This document shows positions 25,910 to 36,554 of a stretch of DNA of 64,000 bases, one piece after another (position 1 is the stretch's first letter; each line of letters starts with the position of its first letter). The notes under the pieces are model-generated. The model did no database searches. It was not told the DNA's origin and saw nothing but the letters and a program-made list of their open reading frames with translations. Source of the DNA: Micromonospora terminaliae (GTDB lineage Bacteria; Actinomycetota; Actinomycetes; Mycobacteriales; Micromonosporaceae); the NCBI RefSeq assembly GCF_009671205.1, contig NZ_CP045309.1, positions 6,528,001 through 6,592,000 on the forward strand. The letters run 5' to 3'. Both the position numbers and the translations under genes were made by a program.

Positions 25910-27720
25910 GGCGTGCCCTGAGGCAGCGGGTGCTGGCCCTGCTGCTGGGCGGCGCGCTGCTGCCGGCCGGGCTGGCCGGTTGCGGCATCCCGGACGAGAC
26001 CGAGGTGCAGGTCGACGGCTCGGGCCCGGCCGCCGAGGCGGGCGCCCCCAACGGCAGCCCCGCGCGGCCACCCACGCCCGGCGACAGCAACGAGCCCGGC
26101 CCGTTCATCGAGAACTACCTGCGGGCGGCCGCCGCGGGCGAGCGCGAGCAGGCGTACGCCCGGGCCAAGGAGTTCATCGCGCAGGAGGCGAAGAGCCTGC
26201 TCCCGGAGAAGCAGCAGAGCAGCGAGATCGGGCTCACCGTGGTGCGGCTCCGGGAGAAGCCCGAGGTCACCCCGCCGAACAACCAGGGCACCAGCGTGGT
26301 GACGATCAAGGTGCAGCAGGTCGGTGTGCTGCGGGCCAACGGCGTCCTGGCACCGCCGGAGGCCAACGAGACCGAGTACGTGTTCCAGCTCCGCCGGGCC
26401 GATCCGGGCGGGCCCGGGCTGCTCCTCACCGCCGTGCCGAACGTGCTGCTGGTCACCGACACCGCGCTGGTTTCGTACTACCGGCAGCGCACCATCTACT
26501 ACTGGAACCCGGACCAGACCCGGCTCGTGCCCGACCTGCGCTACCTGCCCACGTCCGTGCCCACCGAGCGGAAGGTGACCGACGTGGTGAAGTGGCTGAC
26601 CGGCGACCCGTCCGACTGGCTGGCCACGGGCGTCACCGGGCTGCCCGACACGACCCGGCTGATCAACAACGCCACCGGGGCGGACGGGCACTGGGAGGTC
26701 AACCTCAACATGCCGGGGGCCGACGAGCGGAAGCTCGGGCTGCTCGCCACCCAGCTGGCCTGGTCACTGTCCGACCTCAACGGCCAGCTCGACCTGAAGA
26801 TCCAGAACCAGAAGCGGCGCACCGTCGACCTCGAGGAGGAGCGGACGGCGCACGCCGCGTACCCGACGGGGGACGTCCCGGCGCGGTTCAGCGTCTACGA
26901 CGGCGCGATCCGCCCGCTGGCCATCGGCAACGAGCCGCGGGCCGCCGTGCCGCTGGCGCCCGCCGACAACCGCGACGTGATCTCCGCGGCGCTCGCGCAC
27001 CCGGGCGACCAGACGCTGGCCGCGCTGGTGGTCACCGGCACGGACCGGCGGCAGCGGCTGCGGGTCGGCTTCGGGCCGGTCCCGGTCGCCGGGTTCGCCA
27101 CCAGCGGCCGGTCCTACGGCGCCATCAGCCGGCCCACCTGGCTGCGCTCTCTGGACCGCAACCACCCCGTCGGCCTGGTGGCCGCCGACGGCAAGCTCTA
27201 CCGATTCGACGGAGCGGCCGGGATGACCGTGGTCCCCCTGGCCGTCCCCGGCCCCGTCGTGGCGGTCGCCGGGTCTCTCGACGGTCACCGGATCGCCCTG
27301 GTCAGCGGGGGCGCGCTCTATGTGGCCGCGGTCAGCGTCGACGGCGGCGTGGTGAGCGTGGGCCAACAACCGCGCCCGGTGGCCACCGCGCTCACCGGCG
27401 TCACGGCGGTCGACTGGCTCCTGGAGAACTATCTGGTCCTGGCCGGCAACGAGCCGGACCGGCGGCCGGCGATCCACCAGATCACCGTTGACGGCGTCAG
27501 CGAGATCGCCCTCGAGCGGGACATCGGTGCCGAGGTGACCCAGCTGGCCGCGTACCCGGGCGCGCCGGCGGGCGGACTGCCGTCGCAGTCGTACATGTAC
27601 GAGGCCAACCGGGCGGCCTTCCGGAACAACCCGCCCGACATCATCAAGCGGGATCAGGTGCTGGACGTACCGGCCGGCAGCCGGGCGACCAACCCGACCG
27701 CCCCCTTCTTCCTCTACTGA
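25834..27720 (+). CDS. lpqB: LpqB lipoprotein, MtrAB accessory
   Basis: LpqB is the lipoprotein that modulates MtrB signalling. The signal region ends at lipobox GLAGC (Cys50 from GTG 25834, Cys30 from the second in-frame GTG at 25894). A GerMN-like region lies around 90-320 and a beta-propeller-like C-terminus follows to FFLY. GTG 25834 overlaps the mtrB stop and has GGAGG seven bases upstream, so it is chosen. The 25894 start would give a more ordinary 30-residue signal. The first 20 residues come from a short repeated sequence. The 628-residue protein is complete. Confidence 0.93.
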   Translation: MSARSEPVLRAPQSRTKGGAVSARSGRALRQRVLALLLGGALLPAGLAGCGIPDETEVQVDGSGPAAEAGAPNGSPARPPTPGDSNEPGPFIENYLRAAAAGEREQAYARAKEFIAQEAKSLLPEKQQSSEIGLTVVRLREKPEVTPPNNQGTSVVTIKVQQVGVLRANGVLAPPEANETEYVFQLRRADPGGPGLLLTAVPNVLLVTDTALVSYYRQRTIYYWNPDQTRLVPDLRYLPTSVPTERKVTDVVKWLTGDPSDWLATGVTGLPDTTRLINNATGADGHWEVNLNMPGADERKLGLLATQLAWSLSDLNGQLDLKIQNQKRRTVDLEEERTAHAAYPTGDVPARFSVYDGAIRPLAIGNEPRAAVPLAPADNRDVISAALAHPGDQTLAALVVTGTDRRQRLRVGFGPVPVAGFATSGRSYGAISRPTWLRSLDRNHPVGLVAADGKLYRFDGAAGMTVVPLAVPGPVVAVAGSLDGHRIALVSGGALYVAAVSVDGGVVSVGQQPRPVATALTGVTAVDWLLENYLVLAGNEPDRRPAIHQITVDGVSEIALERDIGAEVTQLAAYPGAPAGGLPSQSYMYEANRAAFRNNPPDIIKRDQVLDVPAGSRATNPTAPFFLY

Positions 27721-27727
27721 GGCGCCG

Positions 27728-28423
27728 GTGCCGGGCCTGGGCGGACTCTGGTCGGACCTGACCGACCTGGTGCTGCCGGCCGGGTGCGCCGGCTGCGGCG
27801 AGCGGGTGCCGGGGCTGCGGCAGGGCTTCTGCCCGCGCTGCGTGGATGACCTGGAGGCACTGACCCCCGCGCCGGCCCGGCCCGACCCCGCCCCGGCCGG
27901 CCTGCCGCCCTGCGTCGCCCTCGGCCCGTACGCGGGGGCGCTGCGGGGCGGGCTGCTGGCGTACAAGGAACGGGGCCGGCACGGGCTGGCCCGGCCGCTG
28001 GGCGCGCTGCTGGCCGAGGTGGTCGCCGCGGCCGTGGGCCCGCGAGGCCCGGTGACGCTGGTGGCGGTGCCGGACACCGCCCGGGCGGCCCGGGCCCGCT
28101 ACGGCGACCACCTGGACCGGCTGACCCGCCACGCGGCGGCCCGGCTGGGCGCCGCCGGGTGGCCGGTCCGGGTGCTCCGGCCGCTGCGCGCGCTGCCCCG
28201 GCCGGACTCCGTCGCGCTGGACAGTGCGGGCCGCGCCGCGGCGGCCGAAACGGCGTTCCGGCTGCGCCGGTCCGGCGGGGTGGCCGGCGCGGTGGTGCTG
28301 CTGGACGACATCGTCACGACGGGGGCGACGCTGGCGGCGGTGAGCCGGGTCCTGCGCGGGGCGGGAATGACGCCAAAGGCCGCAGCCGTGCTCGCCGCAA
28401 CGCAAAAGCGGCACCATCAGTAA
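27728..28423 (+). CDS. comF: ComF family protein (phosphoribosyltransferase fold)
   Basis: The 231-residue protein has an N-terminal double zinc-ribbon-like region (PAGCAGCGERV and GFCPRCVDDL) and a C-terminal phosphoribosyltransferase fold with VVLLDDIVTTGATL as its PRPP loop. ComF proteins are linked to DNA uptake or single-strand DNA metabolism, but the substrate is unknown; the name reflects family only. GTG 27728 is seven bases after lpqB, so it probably ends the mtrAB-lpqB operon. Mycobacteria have the same gene between lpqB and hpf. Confidence 0.9.
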   Translation: MPGLGGLWSDLTDLVLPAGCAGCGERVPGLRQGFCPRCVDDLEALTPAPARPDPAPAGLPPCVALGPYAGALRGGLLAYKERGRHGLARPLGALLAEVVAAAVGPRGPVTLVAVPDTARAARARYGDHLDRLTRHAAARLGAAGWPVRVLRPLRALPRPDSVALDSAGRAAAAETAFRLRRSGGVAGAVVLLDDIVTTGATLAAVSRVLRGAGMTPKAAAVLAATQKRHHQ

Positions 28424-28431
28424 CGCTTCGT

Positions 28432-28456
28432 GTTTCCGTTTCACCCCATGGTGTAT
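28432..28456 (+). promoter_or_regulatory. Possible stress-sigma (SigB/SigH-like) promoter for hpf
   Basis: GTTT (28432-28435) is followed after 15 bases by GTGTAT (28451-28456), one mismatch from the GTTT-N14-16-GGGTAT pattern of actinobacterial general-stress sigma factors. It lies about 220 bases before hpf. Stress induction would suit a ribosome hibernation factor. Confidence 0.35.
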
Positions 28457-28674
28457 GAGCTGTTAAATTTCGCGGCCTCTCCCGGCAACTAGGGGTGACT
28501 GGTGGCCGAACAGGAGTTAGCGTTTTCGTGTCGGGGGTAGGAGGGTTGCCAACCTTCCCCCGGCACTGGAAGGAGGCGTAGCCGTACACCATCGGTCGAC
28601 GCCGAACGGGGTTCTCCCTGGGTGCGTCGACCGGAAGATCCGGACCGAACGACCGTCCGAACAAGGGAGGTCAC
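28457..28674 (+). promoter_or_regulatory. Long hpf leader with a 10-bp hairpin
   Basis: The region between comF and hpf has no gene. CGGTCGACGC (28593-28602) and GCGTCGACCG (28624-28633) form a perfect 10-bp hairpin with a 21-base loop, 41 bases before the hpf start. GGGAGGT (28667-28673 area) is the hpf ribosome site. A structured 5' UTR is likely. Confidence 0.5.
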
Positions 28675-29325
28675 GTGGACATCGTGGTCAAGGGCCGTAA
28701 CGTCGAAGTGCCGGACCATTACCGGGTGCACGTAGCCGAGAAACTCGCAAAGATCGAACGCTACGACCACAAGCTCATTCGCGTGGACGTCGAGTTGTTC
28801 CACGAGCGCAATCCGCGCCAGGCCGATCACTGCCAGCGGGTGGAAATCACCTGCGTGACGCGCGGCCCGGTGATCCGGGCCGAGGCCTGCACGAACGATT
28901 TCTACAGCGCGCTGGACGCCGCCATCGCCAAGCTGGACACCCGCTTCCGCCGGGCGGCCGACCGCCGCCGGGTGCACCGCGGCCGGCACGCGCCGCTCTC
29001 CGTCGCCGCCGCCACCGCCGACCTGCCGGTGGCCGACCTCGACGGGCCTGGGCTGGCGACGCTGAACGGGCACGGGACGGCCACCGCCGTCGCGGAACGG
29101 CCCGACGAGAGTGGCTTCGAGGAACCCGACGACCAGCCGTGGCACATCGCGCGGGCGAAGGTGCACCCCGCCGAGCCGATGACGGTCGACGACGCGCTGT
29201 TCCAGATGGAACTGGTCGGCCATGACTTCTACCTGTTCCACGACAAGGAGTCCGGCCGCCCGAGCGTGGTCTACCGCCGGCACGCCTACGACTACGGGAT
29301 CATCTCGCTCGACACCGCACCCTGA
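28675..29325 (+). CDS. hpf: Ribosome hibernation promotion factor, long form
   Basis: The 216-residue long HPF inactivates ribosomes by 100S dimer formation. Its N-terminal S30AE domain (MDIVVKGRNVEVPDHYRVHV to about residue 105) occupies the decoding/mRNA channel. The C-terminal domain (IARAKVHPAEPMTVDDALFQMELVGHDFYLF) dimerises. GTG 28675 follows a strong GGGAGGT. It is placed between comF and secA as in mycobacteria. A long leader and a possible stress-type promoter point to growth-phase control. Confidence 0.95.
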   Translation: MDIVVKGRNVEVPDHYRVHVAEKLAKIERYDHKLIRVDVELFHERNPRQADHCQRVEITCVTRGPVIRAEACTNDFYSALDAAIAKLDTRFRRAADRRRVHRGRHAPLSVAAATADLPVADLDGPGLATLNGHGTATAVAERPDESGFEEPDDQPWHIARAKVHPAEPMTVDDALFQMELVGHDFYLFHDKESGRPSVVYRRHAYDYGIISLDTAP

Positions 29326-29345
29326 CCACCCCGTACGGACCGGCC

Positions 29346-29376
29346 GGAAGCCGCGGTGGCGACCACCGCGGCTTCC
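29346..29376. terminator. Bidirectional terminator between hpf and GNAT gene
   Basis: GGAAGCCGCGGTGG (29346-29359) and CCACCGCGGCTTCC (29363-29376) form a perfect 14-bp stem with a 3-base loop, in the 55-base gap between two convergent genes. No T run follows on either strand. Confidence 0.75.
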
Positions 29377-29380
29377 GCCG

Positions 29381-30487
29381 TCAGCCGGTGCGGTCGCCCG
29401 GCAGCAGCCCGAAGACGAGCGAGTCGATCCGGGTGCCGTCCGGGCCGGGGAGCCGGCCGCGCAGCAGCCCTTCCCGGCCGAAGCCGGCCTTCTTCAGCAC
29501 CCGCTGCGAGGCGCTGTTCTCCGGCCGGGTGCCGGCCCAGAGCCGGGCCAGTCCGATGTCGAAGGCCCAGCCGGCCACCAGGCGCACCGCCCGGGTGGCC
29601 AGTCCCCGGCCGCGCGCCTCGGGCAGCAGGCTGTAACCGAGCATGGCCTGGCCGGTGCCCGGTTCGTCGTACACCAGCGCGCAGCCGCCCACCACAGCGC
29701 CGGTGGCCGCATCCAGGACGGCGAGGTCGGCCGAGCGGCCGGCCAGCCAGTGGCTCTCCGCGCGGTGGCACCGCCGCTCGATCGACTCCCGAGTGGGCGG
29801 GGCCGGCGGCACCCGGTTCGCCACCACCTCCGGCAGCGTGTGCAGCCGGTACAGCGCCTCGGCGTCCGCCGGCCCGAGCCGGCGCAGCGTCACCACGCCG
29901 TCGGTGAGCCGGCCCCCGGGCAGGTCCGGCAGCAGCCGGGCGGTCGGCCCGGGCGGGTCGTCGGCGAGGCGTACCCAGACGGCCAGGTCGTGCCGGCCGT
30001 CCCGACCCCGGCCGGCCGAGCGGCGTACCCCCTCGTGCCGGAACCCGGCGGCCAGCGCCACCCGCTGGCTGGCCGCGTTCTCCTCCTGGGTGAGCAGCTC
30101 GAGCCGGACGGCGCCGGCGGCGAAGGCCGCCTCCGCCAGCGCGCGGGTGGCGGCCGTGGCGACGCCCCGGCCGCGCGCCCACGGTGCGACCCAGTAGCCG
30201 ATCTCCGCCTGCCCGCGCTCCGCCACCGGGTGGCTGAGGCCGGCCGCGCCCATCAGCCGGTCGGTGGCGGGGTCGGCGATCACGTACGCGGCGCCGCCGG
30301 TGGCCCAGGCCGCCGGCGCGCCCTCGGTGATCCACCACCGGGCGCTCTCCTCGGTGTACGGGTCGGGCAGGCCGGGCAGGAACCGCTGGGTGAGCGGGTC
30401 GGCGCAGGCGGCGGCCGTGTCCGCGAGGTCGGTGAGGCGGTTGGGCCGCAGCCGCACCCCGTAGGCCTCGATGGTTTCCGGTGTCAT
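29381..30487 (-). CDS. Tandem GNAT acetyltransferase, two domains
   Basis: The 368-residue protein contains two RimJ/RimL-like GNAT domains. The first (about 1-180) has PWARGRGVATAATRAL, the acetyl-CoA loop, and NAASQRVALAAGF. The second (about 195-365) has LLPEARGRGLATRAVRL and NSASQRVLKKAGF. Such pairs usually acetylate protein N-termini or small amines; no substrate can be read. ATG 30487 overlaps the stop of the upstream paralogue in ATGA. An upstream open extension has no homology and is excluded. Confidence 0.9.
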   Translation of the reverse strand: MTPETIEAYGVRLRPNRLTDLADTAAACADPLTQRFLPGLPDPYTEESARWWITEGAPAAWATGGAAYVIADPATDRLMGAAGLSHPVAERGQAEIGYWVAPWARGRGVATAATRALAEAAFAAGAVRLELLTQEENAASQRVALAAGFRHEGVRRSAGRGRDGRHDLAVWVRLADDPPGPTARLLPDLPGGRLTDGVVTLRRLGPADAEALYRLHTLPEVVANRVPPAPPTRESIERRCHRAESHWLAGRSADLAVLDAATGAVVGGCALVYDEPGTGQAMLGYSLLPEARGRGLATRAVRLVAGWAFDIGLARLWAGTRPENSASQRVLKKAGFGREGLLRGRLPGPDGTRIDSLVFGLLPGDRTG

Positions 30488-31650
30488 GCCAGGTCCTGCG
30501 GGAGCAGGCCGCCGATCCAGACGTCCTGCCGCTCGCCCCGGTGCTGGACGCCGCCGCGGAGGGTGCCCTCGACGGTGAACCCGGCCTTCTCGGCGGCCCG
30601 GCGGGACGCGGTGTTGCCGACGTTGGCCCGCCATTCGATCCGGGCCAGCCCGAGCGTGGTGAAGCCCCAGGCGCAGAGTGCGGTCAGCGCGGCCGGCAGG
30701 TAGCCCCGGCCCCGGGCGTACGGAGCGGTCATGAAGCCGACGTCGGCGACGAGCGGGCCGCCGGGGGAGATGCGCAGGTCGATCGAGGCGAGGTAGCGGT
30801 CGTCGGCGTCGGCGACCGCGTAGGAGGCGCCGGTGCCCCGGGCCCAGGCCGCCTCGGCGATGTCTCGCAGGAAGCTCTCGGCGTGCTCCCGCTGGTAGGG
30901 GTGCGGCACCGTGGTCCAGCGGATGGTGTCCTCGTCCCGGCAGGTGGTGACGAGCGCGTCGATATCGCCCTCCTCGAGCGGGCGCAGCCGCAGCTCGGTG
31001 GCGCCGGCCGTGGCGAACAGGACCGGCTGGGGCCGGCCGAAGACCGCCGCGCGGCGGGCCTGGAGGGTGTCCGGGCCGTACGGGGCGGGCTCGCCGGGCG
31101 CGGCCAGGTCGGCCGGGAGGAGCGAGCCGATCCAGCCCTCCGGGCGGCCGCCGACCGCCGGGTGGGCCATCCGCAGCTCACCCTCGACCCGGAAGCCGGC
31201 CCGCAGCGCGACCAGCCGGGAGGCGTGGTTGCCGACCTCCGCCTGCCAGATCAGCCGGCGCAGCTTGAGCGCGTCGAACGCCCAGCGGGCGACCGCGCGG
31301 GTGGCCCGCACCGCCACGCCCCGGCCGCGGGCCCAGGGCGCGGTCCAGTAGCCCACCTCGGCGGAGTCCAGGCCGCGGTCGATGGAGACCAGTCCGCAGG
31401 AGGCGAGCAGCTCACCCGTCTCCGCGTCGCAGACCGCGAACGACGCCCCGGTGCCGTCCGCCCAGGCCGCCCCGCTGATCGCCGTCACGAATCCGAGGGC
31501 GTGTTCGGGCAGGTACGGGCGAGGTACGGTGGTCCAGCGCTGAATGTCCGGGTCCTGGCAGGCGCGGTGCACCGCGTCGGCGTCCTCCGCCCGCCAGGGT
31601 CGCAGCAGCAGGCCGTCCTCGATGATCTCCACAGGCTCCACCCGAGCCAT
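30484..31650 (-). CDS. Tandem GNAT acetyltransferase, two domains, paralogue of the downstream gene
   Basis: The 388-residue protein also carries two GNAT domains: PWARGRGVAVRATRAVARWAF and NHASRLVALRAGF in the first, PYARGRGYLPAALTALCAWGF and NTASRRAAEKAGF in the second. Each domain begins with a DIQRWTTVP or DTIRWTTVP motif, so the two halves are internal duplicates. It is 160 bases from the divergent secA gene and translationally coupled to the following tandem GNAT gene. Function unknown beyond acyl transfer. Confidence 0.9.
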   Translation of the reverse strand: MARVEPVEIIEDGLLLRPWRAEDADAVHRACQDPDIQRWTTVPRPYLPEHALGFVTAISGAAWADGTGASFAVCDAETGELLASCGLVSIDRGLDSAEVGYWTAPWARGRGVAVRATRAVARWAFDALKLRRLIWQAEVGNHASRLVALRAGFRVEGELRMAHPAVGGRPEGWIGSLLPADLAAPGEPAPYGPDTLQARRAAVFGRPQPVLFATAGATELRLRPLEEGDIDALVTTCRDEDTIRWTTVPHPYQREHAESFLRDIAEAAWARGTGASYAVADADDRYLASIDLRISPGGPLVADVGFMTAPYARGRGYLPAALTALCAWGFTTLGLARIEWRANVGNTASRRAAEKAGFTVEGTLRGGVQHRGERQDVWIGGLLPQDLA

Positions 31651-31748
31651 CGTGCCGGATCGTTCGCGGACGGCGTAACCCGATTACCGCCGCTCAGCGC
31701 CCCTGCTCGGCGTTATGTCGGGTTCGCGGCTCCGGACCGACGCCACCA

Positions 31749-31779
31749 GTGACCATCGCCGCGGCCGAGCGCCTACGAT
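31749..31779 (+). promoter_or_regulatory. Putative secA promoter
   Basis: GTGACC (31749-31754), a TTGACC-like -35, precedes TACGAT (31774-31779) by 19 bases. A start near 31786 would leave a 25-base leader containing AGGGGAG. Confidence 0.45.
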
Positions 31780-31810
31780 GGTTCGAGACTGTCTAGGGGA
31801 GCGTTGATCC

Positions 31811-34720
<2,910 letters not shown>

Positions 34721-34742
34721 CCGCCACCGCCCCCAGCACGAA

Positions 34743-34771
34743 ACGGGCCCCGGCCACCGGCCGGGGCCCGT
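34743..34771 (+). terminator. secA terminator
   Basis: ACGGGCCCCGGCC (34743-34755) and GGCCGGGGCCCGT (34759-34771) form a perfect 13-bp stem with an ACC loop, 22 bases after the secA stop and just before the convergent DUF6459 gene. Confidence 0.85.
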
Positions 34772-34789
34772 CCGCGTCCCGGCCCGCTG

Positions 34790-35503
34790 TCAGAGGACGT
34801 CGAGGACGGTGCAGAGCCAGGTGCCGCGGCGGTGTTCCAGGCGCAGCGCGATGGCCCAGCTCGCGCCGCCGGCCCCGGCCAGCACGGCGGCGGCCTCGAC
34901 CGCGCCCGCGCGGGGCTCGCTGACCCGCAACCGGCGGAGCTGGAGGACCGGGCGGGCGGTGCGGCGGCGTGCCGGGCCGACGCGGCGGGCGCCGCGGGTC
35001 AGTTCGGCGCTCACCCGGGCGGCGGCCTCGGGGAGGCAGAGCGGCCGGAGCTGCCCAGGCGGGCGGTAGCCGTTGACGATCTCCAGGAAGGTGCGGACGA
35101 ACCGGTGCGCCGCCCGGGCCGCCTCGGGCGTGGCGGTGACCAGGGCGGCCGGCGGCGGTCCGGCCGCGTGCCCCGGCCCGGCGGGCACCGGCCGGGCGTC
35201 CGCCGCCCGGCCGGCCGAGCGGTCGCCGGCCGGACCGGAAGGCCGCCCCGTGGCTCGCTCACCGACGCGACCGACCCGGCGGGTGCGGCCGTCAGCGGCC
35301 CGCCCGGCCGGCCGGTCGGTGTCGCAGCGTGGATCGAACAGGTCGAGCGCGAGCTGGTCGGCACTTCCCCAGGAGGCGCCCCAGCCGTCGCCCCACGTGT
35401 CGCCCCAGGCCGGATCCCGGTCGATGCACGGCGGGTCGAGCGGCGGCGCGGGCCGGAGCCGGACGGGGGGACGCGGTGCCAGTGGGCGGCGGGTGTCGAC
35501 CAT
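34790..35503 (-). CDS. Rv3235-like DUF6459 family protein
   Basis: The 237-residue protein has a Pro/Arg/Gly-rich, probably disordered N-terminal half. The C-terminal half (EAARAAHRFVRTFLEIVNGYRPPGQLRPL ... RRLRVSEPRAGAVEAAAVL ... WAIALRLEHRRGTWLCTVLDV) resembles the mycobacterial Rv3235/DUF6459 family often found near secA. ATG 35503 is preceded by TTGAGG. A 10-bp-spaced GTTTGCC direct repeat lies 21-37 bases upstream of this start, the same arrangement as before the HTH gene. Function unknown. Confidence 0.8.
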   Translation of the reverse strand: MVDTRRPLAPRPPVRLRPAPPLDPPCIDRDPAWGDTWGDGWGASWGSADQLALDLFDPRCDTDRPAGRAADGRTRRVGRVGERATGRPSGPAGDRSAGRAADARPVPAGPGHAAGPPPAALVTATPEAARAAHRFVRTFLEIVNGYRPPGQLRPLCLPEAAARVSAELTRGARRVGPARRRTARPVLQLRRLRVSEPRAGAVEAAAVLAGAGGASWAIALRLEHRRGTWLCTVLDVL

Positions 35504-35523
35504 CCTCAACCCCTGTTCGTTGC

Positions 35524-35540
35524 GTTTGCCTTCGTTTGCC
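35524..35540 (-). promoter_or_regulatory. GTTTGCC direct repeat upstream of the DUF6459 gene
   Basis: GTTTGCC at 35524-35530 and 35534-35540 are spaced exactly 10 bases (one helical turn). The gene start is at 35503. The same motif with the same period sits before the neighbouring HTH gene. It is a candidate operator for that HTH protein or part of a shared promoter. Confidence 0.55.
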
Positions 35541-35594
35541 TCCGACAGTTTCCTATTCTCGGGCAGGGCAACGCCGAACGTCAATGCCGTGTGT

Positions 35595-35822
35595 TCACTC
35601 GACGTCGCGCTCGGTGAGCGGGTTGCCGCGTACCCATTCGGCGGTCTCGGCGTACTTCCGCTCGATGTACTCCTCCAGCCGGGCGCGCTCCACGCGCCAC
35701 TGGCCCCGGCCGCCGATCTTGATGGCGGGCAGCTCTCCGCTGCGCACCATGTGGTAGACCTGCGAGTCCGAGACGTTCAGCTCGGCGGCCACGTCGGACA
35801 GCAGCAGGAACCTCGGCTCCAC
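35595..35822 (-). CDS. BldC-like small helix-turn-helix DNA-binding protein
   Basis: The 75-residue protein is almost entirely one MerR/excisionase-type HTH: FLLLSDVAAELNVSDSQVYHMVRSGELPAIKIGGRGQWRVERARLEEYI. In this fold the recognition helix follows the turn at VSDSQVYHM, and the basic GRGQWRVERA makes the wing. BldC-type proteins bind direct repeats asymmetrically, which fits the 10-bp repeats found here upstream of this gene and the next one. The GTG at 35822 begins VEPRFLLLSDV. Autoregulation is inferred. Confidence 0.88.
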   Translation of the reverse strand: MEPRFLLLSDVAAELNVSDSQVYHMVRSGELPAIKIGGRGQWRVERARLEEYIERKYAETAEWVRGNPLTERDVE

Positions 35823-35844
35823 GGTGACTCCCGGGGTTGGCTAC

Positions 35845-35860
35845 GTTTGCTTCAGTTTGC
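35845..35860 (-). promoter_or_regulatory. GTTTGC direct repeat upstream of the HTH gene
   Basis: GTTTGC at 35845-35850 and 35855-35860, 10 bases apart, 23-38 bases before the HTH start codon at 35822. The shared block reads CGTTTGC-TTC-GTTTGCC with one base of difference in the middle relative to the repeat before DUF6459. Confidence 0.55.
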
Positions 35861-36031
35861 CATCCGGAGCCCGGCCGCCCCAGGCCCGGCGCGGCGAATC
35901 CGGCCGGGGGACACACCGGCGTGGAACTTCTCCGCGGCGGGTGCCGGGTGTATGACGGTCACGGCGTACGGCATGATCGGCGCCCGGAGCCGGCGCCCGC
36001 CGGCCGGCGGCCTGAGGGCAGGGAGCGAGCG

Positions 36032-36541
36032 GTGACCGACGAGCTGGTCCGGGTGTACGTGCCGGCGACCGTCCCCATGCTGGCCCGGCTGCGTGAGGAG
36101 GGCCTGGCCGGCGAGGAGGCGCACGCCGTCACCCCGGAGCTGCGGGAGTGGTACGCCGAGGGCGACGAGGAGGAGCTGGAGTACGTCGCCTTCACCCGGG
36201 CCGCCCAGGAGGCGCTGCTCCTGCTCCGGGCCGATCCGGGTGCGCCCCGGCGGCGGGTCGTCGTCTCGGTGGACCTGCCGGCCCGCGCGGTCGGCCGGGT
36301 CGGCGGCGAGCTGGGGTCGAGCGTGGTCCGGCTCGCCGGGCCGGTGCCCGTGAAGTCCGTGGCCGCCATCCACGTGGACGGCGGCGACGCCGTCGACGAC
36401 GTGGCCGCCGCCGCCGAGGTGGTGGCCGAGGCGCAGGCCGGTGACCCGGACGCCCAGTTCACGGTCGACGGAGCCGAGGACCACGAGCTGGAGTGGTACG
36501 ACGTGACCGAGCTGGACCTGCTGCTGCGCGAGGTGTCCTGA
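36032..36541 (+). CDS. DUF6912 family hypothetical protein
   Basis: The 169-residue soluble protein is acidic. Its N-terminus [18 protein letters not shown], middle [28 protein letters not shown], and a C-terminus with [15 protein letters not shown] fit the actinobacterial DUF6912 pattern as I remember it. No catalytic motif or membrane helix is visible. The GTG at 36032 follows GGGAGCG. It is divergent from the small HTH gene and convergent with the membrane protein downstream. Role unknown. Confidence 0.75.
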   Translation: MTDELVRVYVPATVPMLARLREEGLAGEEAHAVTPELREWYAEGDEEELEYVAFTRAAQEALLLLRADPGAPRRRVVVSVDLPARAVGRVGGELGSSVVRLAGPVPVKSVAAIHVDGGDAVDDVAAAAEVVAEAQAGDPDAQFTVDGAEDHELEWYDVTELDLLLREVS

Positions 36542-36554
36542 CCGCCGCGGGGGC

